This document shows positions 1 to 5,588 of a stretch of DNA of 5,588 bases, one piece after another. A model generated the notes under the pieces. That model saw only the letters and a program-made list of their open reading frames with translations. It was not told the origin of the DNA and ran no database searches. The stretch is from an uncultured bacterium (GTDB taxonomy: Bacteria; Desulfobacterota; Desulfobulbia; Desulfobulbales; Desulfobulbaceae). The stretch is taken from assembly GCA_903896915.1 (NCBI GenBank), contig CAITZN010000406.1, positions 1 through 5,588 of the forward strand, read 5' to 3'. The number at the start of each line of letters is the position of its first letter. The first letter of the stretch is position 1. The translations under genes were made by a program, and so were the position numbers.

Positions 1-7
1 CCTCTAA

Positions 8-17
8 AGACCGGTCT
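8..17. repeat. Perfect 10-base palindrome AGACCGGTCT
   Basis: This self-complementary 10-mer lies about 45 bases downstream of the transporter stop codon. On the minus strand it is followed by TTTAG. Without a loop the longest hairpin would have only a 3-base stem, so it does not qualify as an intrinsic terminator. It could be a protein-binding site of whatever lies further left, or chance. Confidence 0.3.
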
Positions 18-33
18 ATGATGCCCCTGGCCC

Positions 34-44
34 ACCATTATGGT
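34..44. repeat. Short dyad ACCAT-T-ATGGT after the transporter gene
   Basis: Two 5-base arms meet around a single central base, 19-29 bases downstream of the transporter stop. As RNA it could form only a 4-base stem with a 3-base loop and no U-tract follows, so it is a poor terminator. The true end of the operon's transcript, or a further gene in it, probably lies beyond the window. Confidence 0.25.
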
Positions 45-62
45 CGCCACAATCGAAATAAT

Positions 63-1331
63 TCAATCCCGAGAAAGAATACCAGGTTTGGGCAAGAGCA
101 TGGCTAACAATACGGCCAAACCGGTAAGGGCAGCGGCCAGCAGATAACTCCCGGAAAACGAACCGGTCTGCTCGGCGATCAGGCCGGCGAGAAAGGGGCC
201 GGCCACCTGACCGGTGGCAAAGATAAACGTGATAGCGCTGAACATGGCAAAGGTTTTGTCCGGGCCGGCGTAATCCCCGGTCAATGCCGCCATGATCGAA
301 GGAATGGACCAGGCGACGATACCGAAGCAGCCAATGGATACAAAGAGAAAGGGTGCGGAAAGATGGAGACCGGCCAGGAGATACGCGAGTGTTTGAACGC
401 TGAACACCACCATCAGACTGAAGCGGCGGCTAACACGATCGGCCAGCATGCCGAACAGAGGGCCGGAAAAGAGGCTGAGCAACCCCACCCAGGACCAGAA
501 AGAACCGGCAGTCTGCTGACTGAATCCATACTGCTGGACCATGGTGGTGACGATGAAGGTGGCGTAAGAGACAAAGGTGAAGCCGAATATAAAGTAAATG
601 GCGCCGCAGTGGAGGATGAGACGCAGCGGAACAGTCCTCTCGCGCTGCAGCTGGTGCGGCTGCGAGGACGTTCTGCGCTCCTCCTGCCCCGCGGGAGCCA
701 AACCCATATCCTCGGGTCGGTTGCGCAGCACGAGCAGACAGAAGATGCCGATAAGAATCACCACACACCCCAGCACCACCCAACTGAGCCGCCAGTTATA
801 GATAGTCAGTCCATTGAGCCAGGGCACGGCCTGGCCAGCAAAAACAATGGCCGCACCGTTGCCGCTGACCACAAAACCGGCAGCCTTGCCCCGCAGCCTG
901 CTGGCAAACCATGAGGATAACACCGCCATGATCGGGATGTTGGCCATTGCGGTGCCGACCCCGGTGAGGATATAGAGCACAACAATAGAGACTAGGTCAG
1001 TGGCAAAACCGATCCCCACCATGGAAAGGCCGGAAAGTAGCAGTGCTGCGGTCGTCAGCCGCCGGGCTCCGAATCGTCGGACCAGATACGAACAGCCGAG
1101 AATGCCCGCCAGATAGCCGAGAAAGTTCGAAGTGGAAATGGCCCCCATCTGGGAATAGGAGAGCTGCAGATCCTGCCCCATGGAGGGCAACAGCATCCCC
1201 AAGGCGAACCGGGCCAGGCCGATACAGGCGAAGGTCCCCAAAGATCCGGCAACGACAATCAGCCAGCCGTAGTGGAACGACAATTTTCGTGGTGCAGGTG
1301 GGGTCATGGTGCCAACAGATCCGGTCATCAT
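63..1331 (-). CDS. MFS transporter, YbfB/YjiJ-like or NarK-like, 12 transmembrane helices
   Basis: This 422-residue inner-membrane protein is a secondary transporter of the major facilitator superfamily. About twelve hydrophobic segments are visible, near residues 21-43, 60-82, 92-112, 113-140, 150-172, 182-203, 236-263, 273-296, 303-322, 325-349, 360-384 and 393-413, with a polar central loop at 204-235. The first helix carries IGLARFALGMLLPSM (37-51), which resembles the YbfB/YjiJ group. The loop between helices 8 and 9 has the signature MFS form GMLADRVSRR (294-303), and the matching loop in the N-half is the variant LVRRFGARR (83-91). RPEDMGLAP (205-213) after helix 6 recurs in NarK-like and monocarboxylate-type MFS proteins. 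It starts 3 bases after the oxoprolinase stop, so it is probably co-transcribed and translationally coupled. Tandem ATGs lie at 1331 and 1328, with another in-frame ATG at 1307; none has a good Shine-Dalgarno. The substrate is unknown; 5-oxoproline or a related compound is inferred from the neighbour only. Confidence 0.93.
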   Translation of the reverse strand: MMTGSVGTMTPPAPRKLSFHYGWLIVVAGSLGTFACIGLARFALGMLLPSMGQDLQLSYSQMGAISTSNFLGYLAGILGCSYLVRRFGARRLTTAALLLSGLSMVGIGFATDLVSIVVLYILTGVGTAMANIPIMAVLSSWFASRLRGKAAGFVVSGNGAAIVFAGQAVPWLNGLTIYNWRLSWVVLGCVVILIGIFCLLVLRNRPEDMGLAPAGQEERRTSSQPHQLQRERTVPLRLILHCGAIYFIFGFTFVSYATFIVTTMVQQYGFSQQTAGSFWSWVGLLSLFSGPLFGMLADRVSRRFSLMVVFSVQTLAYLLAGLHLSAPFLFVSIGCFGIVAWSIPSIMAALTGDYAGPDKTFAMFSAITFIFATGQVAGPFLAGLIAEQTGSFSGSYLLAAALTGLAVLLAMLLPKPGILSRD

Positions 1332-1334
1332 AAT

Positions 1335-4300
1335 TTATGCGACGGCCCGGCCGAAGCCGCCGCCGCCCGGGGTTTCGATGATACAGACATCTCCTGCTGC
1401 CACGGCCACCTCATCGTTGCCCTGGAGCTCCTGTAAACGACCATCATTGCGGAGCAGTGCGTTCCGGCCCCGAAGACCAGCGCCGCCGCCATCGAGACCA
1501 TAGGGTTCGGTCACCCGGTGCGAAGAGAGAATAGTGGCGGTCATGGGTTCAAGAAATCGCATCCGCCGGACCACGCCGTCTCCGCCGCAATATCGGCCTT
1601 GGCCCCCGGAGCCGCGACGAATGGCAAACTCCTCCACTCGCACCGGAAAACGCAGTTCCAGCACCTCCGGATCGGTCATGCGGGTGTTGGTCATGTGGCT
1701 ATGGACCGCACTGGTGCCGTCATGATCGGGACCGGCACCGGTCCCTCCGCAAATGGTCTCGTAGTTCTGGTGGATCTCGTTGCCGTAAAGAAAATTATTC
1801 ATCGTTCCCTGAGAAGAGGCCAAGATACCCAAGGCACCGTACAGGCAGTCGGTGATAGCCTGGGAGACCTCGGTATTGCCGGCAATCACCGCTGCCGGAT
1901 ACTTGGGATTGATCATGGAGCCCTCGGGAATGATGATCTCGAGCGGTTTCAGGCAGCCTTGGTTCAAAGGAATCTCATCGTCAATCAAGGTCCTGAAAAC
2001 ATAAAGGACAGCCGCCCGGCACACGGCCCGGGGGGCATTGCGATTACCCGGATGCTGTAGTGAGGTGCCGGTGAAATCGATGACAGCCGCTCGTGCTCTC
2101 CGATCAACCGTGATCCGTACCTGGATCTGGCTCCCGTCATCCAGGGGATAGGTAAAAGAGCCGTCGCGTAGGACCGCTAAGACCCGGCGCACCGATTCTT
2201 CAGCATTATTCTGAACATGGCGCATGTAGGCCTGGACAGGGGCTAGCCCGAAATGGATGACCATCCGGCGCAACTCCTGCAACCCGGTTTCGTTGGCCGC
2301 GATCTGGGCGGTGAGATCGGCCAGATTCTGCTCGACCTTACGACAAGGATAAGGGCCGGAGAGCAGTAAGTCTCTGGTTGCCTCCTCGCGAAAGACCCCC
2401 TTTGCCACCAGCAGCCAGTTGTCGATGATTACGCCCTCCTCCTCTATCCGGGTGCTGTCAGGCGGCGAGGAACCAGGAGTGCGGCCGCCGATGTCAGCGT
2501 GATGGCCACGGGAACCGACGTAGAACAGGATCTCGAGACCGGCCTCGTCCCAACAGGGGGTAATGACCGTCACATCGGGCAGATGAGTGCCGCCGTTGTA
2601 CGGGGCGTTCTGCATATAGACATCACCGGGCTGCATGCGGCCCTGGTTGTCACGGATAATCGCCTTGACCGATTCGCCCATAGAGCCGAGATGCACCGGA
2701 ACATGGGGGGCATTGGCCACCAGATTGCCCTCCTGGTCAAAAAAAGCGCAGGAAAAGTCAAGGCGCTCCTTGATATTGACCGAATGGGCGGTGTTGGCAA
2801 GGGTTACCCCCATCTGCTCGGCGATCGACATGAAGAGGTTGCCGAAGACCTCAAGCATAACCGGATCTGCAGCAGTGCCGATAGCCTCGATCGTGGGCCG
2901 TTGTTCATGACGATTGAGGATCAGGTGATTGTAGATGTTAATCGCCGCCTCCCAACCCTGTTCAAGCACCACGGTGGAGGTGGCGTCAACAATAATCGCC
3001 GGTCCCTGAAGGTGCTGGCCCGGAGCTAGTTGATCGCGCTGAAAAAGGGGTGCGGCAACCCATTGGCCCTGGCTCCAAAGCTGAACAATTTGCACCGGTT
3101 GCGGCACTGTTTCCTGCAACGGCCATTGGGGATCAACAGGGGATTCAGTACAACCGATGACCTCGATAGCCAGCGCCTCAACCATCAGGCTACGACCCGT
3201 GGCAATGAAACCGAAACGCTGACGGTGGGCCGTCTCAAAGGCCTGCTGCATGGCCTCCGGGGTATCGAGGTCGACCGCCAGGGCGGTGTCAGTCCCGGTA
3301 TAGCGGAGATGGACCTTGCACAACGCCACGATCTTGCCTAGCTCCACCCCCTGCTGCCGGACTTCCTCGGTCGCCTCGGCCTGAAGCGGTGCAGCAGCTG
3401 CGACCAGGAGGTCAACAAGCCCAGGACCTGCAAAAGGCTGTTCGATCTGGACCTCGCGTAGAGCCCGGACATCGGCCAGTCCCATGCCGTAGGCTGACAA
3501 GACCCCGGCCAGGGGATGAAGAAAAATTTGCTCCATGCCCAGGGCATCGGCCACCTGACACGCATGCTGCCCGCCCGCGCCACCGAAGCATTGCAGGGTA
3601 TACCGGGTGACATCGTAGCCGCGCTGCACCGAGATTTTTTTGATGGCATTAGCCATATTAGCCACCGCAATGCGGAGAAAACCCTCGGCCACGGCCTCTG
3701 ACTGCAACGCGGCAACACCTGTTGCCGCACAGATCCGAGCCGTCAAAGCTGCAAATTCCCGTTGGACAACTGCCCCGTCCAAGGGTTGATCACCCTGCGG
3801 TCCGAAAACCCTGGGAAAGTATTCCGGCTGGATCCGGCCCAGCAAGACGTTACAGTCGGTCACAGTCAAAGGCCCGCGCCGCCGGTAGCAGGCCGGACCG
3901 GGATGGGCGCCTGCCGAATCGGGCCCGACCCGATAACGGCCGCCATCAAATTGGAGGATCGATCCGCCACCTGCGGCCACGGTGTGAATGTGCATCATCG
4001 GCGCCCGCATCCGCACCCCGGCCACCAGGGTTTCAAAGCTGCGCTCGAACTCACCGTCATAATGGGTGACATCGGTGGAGGTGCCACCCATGTCAAAGCC
4101 AATCAACCGGGAAAATCCGCTCATGGCAGCGGTCCGCACCATCCCGACCACACCGCCGGCCGGGCCGGAAAGCACTGCGTCCTTGCCCCGGAAAAGATGT
4201 GCGTCAGTCAATCCGCCGTTGGACTGCATGAACATCAACCGTGGAGCACCCGGGCCGGTGCCCAGTTGTCCGGCTACCTGATCGACATAGCGCCTGAGGA

Positions 4301-4967
4301 TGGGTGAGAGATAGGCATCGACCACGGTGGTGTCGCCGCGGGCAATCAATTTGATCAACGGGCTGACTTGGTGACTGACCGATATCTGCGTAAAACCGAC
4401 CCGTTTGGCGATTACTGCCAGCCGCAGTTCATGATGGTGGAATTTGTAGCCGTGCATCAGGACAATGGCAACCGATCGCAGACCTCGGGCATGAGCCTGA
4501 AGCAAATCATGCTCAGCTTGGTCTTCATTAAGCGCAATAACGACCTGGCCCTGGGCATCGACCCGCTCTCCCACTTCAATCACCGCATGGTAGAGCATCT
4601 CCGGTAGGATTATATGGCGGGCGAATAACTGCGGCCGATTCTGATAGCCGATGCGCAGGCCGTCACCAAAACCCTTGGTAATCACCAAGAGGGTTGGTTC
4701 CCCTTTGCGTTCCAGCAGGGCATTGGTCGCAACCGTCGTGCCCATTTTGACAGCCGCGATGCGACCGTTCGGGAGCGGCTCGGTGTCGTCCAATCCCAGG
4801 ATCGTACGAATGCCGTGGAGGGCCGCATCAGGGTAGCGCTCAGGGTTTTCAGAAAGCAATTTACAGGTGACCAGTGGTGCTGCATTCGGCGGCCTGGCGA
4901 CAATGTCGGTGAAAGTGCCGCCACGATCGATCCAGAACTGCCATAGGTTATCTGATGCCGCCTGCAT
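1335..4967 (-). CDS. oplAH: 5-oxoprolinase (ATP-hydrolysing), fused HyuA-HyuB type
   Basis: This 1210-residue cytoplasmic enzyme most likely opens 5-oxo-L-proline to L-glutamate using ATP (EC 3.5.2.9). The length fits single-chain oxoprolinases (about 1200-1290 residues). The N-terminal hydantoinase/oxoprolinase region (about 8-205) has the nucleotide-binding motif DRGGTFTD (14-21) and [16 protein letters not shown] (75-90). The hydantoinase A domain (about 215-505) has [11 protein letters not shown] (290-300), a second ASKHA-type phosphate loop, plus [17 protein letters not shown] (462-478) and [16 protein letters not shown] (484-499), which read as OPLAH-type rather than generic hydantoinase. 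A HyuA C-terminal domain (about 520-685) precedes the hydantoinase B half (about 700-1207), which has HVPVHLGSM (755-763), GGTHLPD (791-797 region), GHHADIGG (821-828), [10 protein letters not shown] (1071-1080) and the terminal ETPGGGGFG (1198-1206). Start: the ATG at 4967 puts FWIDRGG at residue 11, as usual in the family; GAGAAG lies about 10 bases upstream. The stop is TAA. It is first in a two-gene operon. Substrate specificity (oxoproline versus another cyclic amide) is not provable from sequence. Confidence 0.96.
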   Translation of the reverse strand: MQAASDNLWQFWIDRGGTFTDIVARPPNAAPLVTCKLLSENPERYPDAALHGIRTILGLDDTEPLPNGRIAAVKMGTTVATNALLERKGEPTLLVITKGFGDGLRIGYQNRPQLFARHIILPEMLYHAVIEVGERVDAQGQVVIALNEDQAEHDLLQAHARGLRSVAIVLMHGYKFHHHELRLAVIAKRVGFTQISVSHQVSPLIKLIARGDTTVVDAYLSPILRRYVDQVAGQLGTGPGAPRLMFMQSNGGLTDAHLFRGKDAVLSGPAGGVVGMVRTAAMSGFSRLIGFDMGGTSTDVTHYDGEFERSFETLVAGVRMRAPMMHIHTVAAGGGSILQFDGGRYRVGPDSAGAHPGPACYRRRGPLTVTDCNVLLGRIQPEYFPRVFGPQGDQPLDGAVVQREFAALTARICAATGVAALQSEAVAEGFLRIAVANMANAIKKISVQRGYDVTRYTLQCFGGAGGQHACQVADALGMEQIFLHPLAGVLSAYGMGLADVRALREVQIEQPFAGPGLVDLLVAAAAPLQAEATEEVRQQGVELGKIVALCKVHLRYTGTDTALAVDLDTPEAMQQAFETAHRQRFGFIATGRSLMVEALAIEVIGCTESPVDPQWPLQETVPQPVQIVQLWSQGQWVAAPLFQRDQLAPGQHLQGPAIIVDATSTVVLEQGWEAAINIYNHLILNRHEQRPTIEAIGTAADPVMLEVFGNLFMSIAEQMGVTLANTAHSVNIKERLDFSCAFFDQEGNLVANAPHVPVHLGSMGESVKAIIRDNQGRMQPGDVYMQNAPYNGGTHLPDVTVITPCWDEAGLEILFYVGSRGHHADIGGRTPGSSPPDSTRIEEEGVIIDNWLLVAKGVFREEATRDLLLSGPYPCRKVEQNLADLTAQIAANETGLQELRRMVIHFGLAPVQAYMRHVQNNAEESVRRVLAVLRDGSFTYPLDDGSQIQVRITVDRRARAAVIDFTGTSLQHPGNRNAPRAVCRAAVLYVFRTLIDDEIPLNQGCLKPLEIIIPEGSMINPKYPAAVIAGNTEVSQAITDCLYGALGILASSQGTMNNFLYGNEIHQNYETICGGTGAGPDHDGTSAVHSHMTNTRMTDPEVLELRFPVRVEEFAIRRGSGGQGRYCGGDGVVRRMRFLEPMTATILSSHRVTEPYGLDGGGAGLRGRNALLRNDGRLQELQGNDEVAVAAGDVCIIETPGGGGFGRAVA

Positions 4968-4983
4968 ACGAAATCCACTTCTC
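4968..4983 (-). promoter_or_regulatory. Weak ribosome binding site of the oxoprolinase gene
   Basis: Read on the minus strand, the bases before ATG 4967 are GAGAAG followed by a 10-base spacer (TGGATTTCGT). This purine tract is only a loose match to the anti-Shine-Dalgarno sequence. The start is supported mainly by the family alignment, since the conserved [11 protein letters not shown] follows ten residues after the initiator methionine. An out-of-frame GTG inside the spacer is not a credible start. Confidence 0.4.
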
Positions 4984-5008
4984 AGGTTAAAAAACAGATG
5001 GGAGGGTA

Positions 5009-5032
5009 CTGTGAAAACAGACTCGTCTTCAC
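5009..5032. repeat. Nested short dyads upstream of the oxoprolinase gene
   Basis: CTGT-GAAA-ACAG (5009-5020) is a 4-base stem with a GNRA-type loop on the plus strand. Overlapping it, GTGA (5011-5014) pairs with TCAC (5029-5032) and AGAC (5019-5022) pairs with GTCT (5025-5028). The cluster lies about 40-65 bases before the oxoprolinase ATG on its own (minus) strand, where an operator or a leader hairpin could act. All stems are short, so structure or protein binding is only a possibility. Confidence 0.25.
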
Positions 5033-5199
5033 ATATCAGCTAAGGCCTGTCAATAATTTCATGACCTTTGCCCGGGAGGACCTATTTGACCTGCGAAGGA
5101 GAACCAAAGCGAGCCCCAGAGAGTCGACTTCCTTGATAACAAATTTACCGTCGCACGTTGGTACGGCCTATTGCCAGACCACTCAAACCGTTTTTCCTT

Positions 5200-5229
5200 T
5201 TGACATGAAACCACATTTGCCCCTAAGAT
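5200..5229 (+). promoter_or_regulatory. Possible sigma-70 promoter for the rightward membrane-protein frame
   Basis: A perfect -35 hexamer TTGACA (5200-5205) is followed after 18 bases by TAAGAT (5224-5229), which matches the -10 consensus at four of six positions, including the important first A and final T. Transcription would start near 5236, leaving a leader of about 60 bases before ATG 5298. The -10 lies inside a short perfect dyad (5221-5233). Motifs of this quality also arise by chance, so it is a candidate only. Confidence 0.4.
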
Positions 5230-5233
5230 AGGG
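5221..5233. repeat. Inverted repeat CCCTA-AGA-TAGGG over the possible -10 box
   Basis: Two perfect 5-base arms (5221-5225 and 5229-5233) flank a 3-base centre and cover the candidate -10 element. A dyad at this position could be a small operator whose occupancy blocks RNA polymerase, but the arms are short and no regulator gene lies in the window. The dyad itself is directly visible; an operator role is inference. Confidence 0.35.
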
Positions 5234-5297
5234 AATACTGTTACAGCGTTTCTCACCCAGTTATCGTAACTCGGCCCATAGCCTAACCGCCATTTTC

Positions 5298-5588
5298 ATG
5301 CTCTCCATCCAATATATGCTCAACAGCCCTTCGCTTAGGGCCCTGCTAGTTTCAGGAACCGCCTTGAGAAAGGTCTGGAGAAAGGGACTGGTCCGCCGGT
5401 ACTCTCAGTTGACGGCATTTAACAAAAAGGTGCTGGCTCCAAGCGGGTTTTCGGCCATTGGCTGGAACCTGCCCGGATCGGATTCCCACCTCAGCACCTC
5501 TTTTTTCGAGATGTTCACGATCATTGGCCTGGTGAGCGTGGTTCTGCTGCTGCTCGTCCTGCTGGTCCTTAATCAACGTAAAAAAACG
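5298..5588 (+). CDS. Unrecognised membrane protein, 5' part only (runs off window)
   Basis: A plus-strand frame stays open from the stop at 5229-5231 to the window end. Read from the first ATG (5298) it gives 97 residues. Residues 1-70 are moderately basic (RKVWRKGLVRR at 24-34), and residues 73-91 form a strong transmembrane helix, IIGLVSVVLLLLVLLVL at its core (75-91), followed by NQRKKT. A hand count of codons 1-70 gives about 68% GC at third positions against 46% and 49% at first and second positions, which favours coding in this frame. No start has a good Shine-Dalgarno. Alternatives are ATG 5316 and ATG 5511; starting at 5511 the helix would become an N-terminal signal anchor, a common architecture, and the upstream 71 codons would be leader. 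It is divergent from the oxoprolinase operon and sits downstream of a possible promoter at 5200-5229. I do not recognise the family and infer no function beyond membrane association. Confidence 0.5.
   Translation, partial: MLSIQYMLNSPSLRALLVSGTALRKVWRKGLVRRYSQLTAFNKKVLAPSGFSAIGWNLPGSDSHLSTSFFEMFTIIGLVSVVLLLLVLLVLNQRKKT

Larger units (their letters stand above)
4968..5297. other. Divergent intergenic region, no gene seen
   Basis: About 330 bases separate the oxoprolinase start from the rightward membrane-protein frame. The stretch looks less GC-rich than the flanking genes and holds only short frames (77 codons plus, 65 codons minus from a GTG), none with a ribosome binding site or recognisable protein features. 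It contains a possible rightward promoter, several short dyads (5009-5032, 5221-5233, 5260-5270) and a leftward TTGACA (5053-5048) without a good -10 partner. No tRNA, riboswitch class or terminator is recognisable. If the gene arrangement is truly divergent, regulatory sites for both directions should lie here. Confidence 0.7.

Noticed and set aside
1..62. Intrinsic terminator for the operon
   Set aside because: Stems are at most 4-5 bases with loops too small, and no run of U follows on the minus strand.
363..914. 183-codon plus-strand open frame inside the transporter gene
   Set aside because: It lies antisense to a well-supported MFS gene, and its translation is rich in polar and histidine residues with no domain-like pattern. 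It is a by-product of the opposite strand's coding bias.
1518..2060. 180-codon plus-strand open frame inside the oxoprolinase gene
   Set aside because: It lies antisense to the conserved C-terminal part of the hydantoinase B half. Long antisense frames are expected opposite GC-rich coding sequence.
3762..4307. 181-codon plus-strand open frame inside the oxoprolinase gene
   Set aside because: It is antisense to the strongly conserved hydantoinase A domain and has no recognisable motif or credible ribosome binding site.
5048..5053. Minus-strand TTGACA as the -35 of an oxoprolinase promoter
   Set aside because: The hexamer is perfect, but the bases 15-19 downstream (around GTGAAGACG) do not resemble a -10 box; the nearest AT-rich candidates sit only 10-12 bases away. 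A promoter call is not justified.
4998..5231. 77-codon plus-strand frame in the intergenic region
   Set aside because: Its composition does not look like the neighbouring genes and no family features are visible. It ends at the stop just upstream of the membrane-protein frame and overlaps the candidate promoter.
5352..5576. 74-codon minus-strand frame starting MIKDQQDEQQQN
   Set aside because: It is antisense to the rightward frame in the same codon register; the plus strand has the higher third-position GC (about 68% against 46%). The Gln/Asp/His-rich start is simply the complement of the leucine- and valine-rich helix.
1..5588. CRISPR array, insertion sequence, tRNA, defence system or other exotic element
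   Set aside because: No spaced direct repeats, transposase-like frames, terminal inverted repeats or tRNA-like cloverleaf were seen. The two complete genes are intact and belong to known metabolic and transport families.

Overview
The window holds two complete leftward (minus-strand) genes that look like a small metabolic operon, an upstream intergenic region of about 330 bases, and the beginning of a rightward reading frame cut off by the right edge. Coding GC looks to be in the upper fifties percent and both complete genes are intact. The protein families are typical of a free-living Gram-negative bacterium, perhaps a proteobacterium or Desulfobacterota member, but nothing here fixes the taxon and that assignment is a weak inference.

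Layout from left to right. Bases 1-62 are the 3' flank of the operon and contain two short palindromes but no convincing terminator. Bases 63-1331 (minus) encode a 422-residue, 12-helix major facilitator superfamily (MFS) transporter resembling the YbfB/YjiJ or NarK-like groups. Bases 1335-4967 (minus) encode a 1210-residue single-chain 5-oxoprolinase, with HyuA-type (ATPase) and HyuB-type halves fused as in eukaryotic OPLAH. Bases 4968-5297 are noncoding as far as I can see, with several small dyads and a plausible rightward sigma-70 promoter. From 5298 to the window end an open plus-strand frame encodes a basic segment followed by one strong transmembrane helix. I do not recognise this protein.

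How the genes work together: the oxoprolinase is transcribed first and the transporter follows after only 3 bases, with no visible ribosome binding site of its own, so translational coupling is likely. The simplest reading is an uptake-and-use pair: the transporter brings in 5-oxoproline (pyroglutamate) or a related cyclic amide, and the enzyme opens it to glutamate at the cost of ATP. The enzyme assignment rests on many family motifs. The transporter substrate is inferred only from the neighbourhood. The right-hand gene is divergent, so the intergenic region may carry promoters for both directions.

I found no mobile element, CRISPR array, RNA gene or clearly novel multi-gene system. The less explained material is the intergenic region and the truncated membrane-protein frame.
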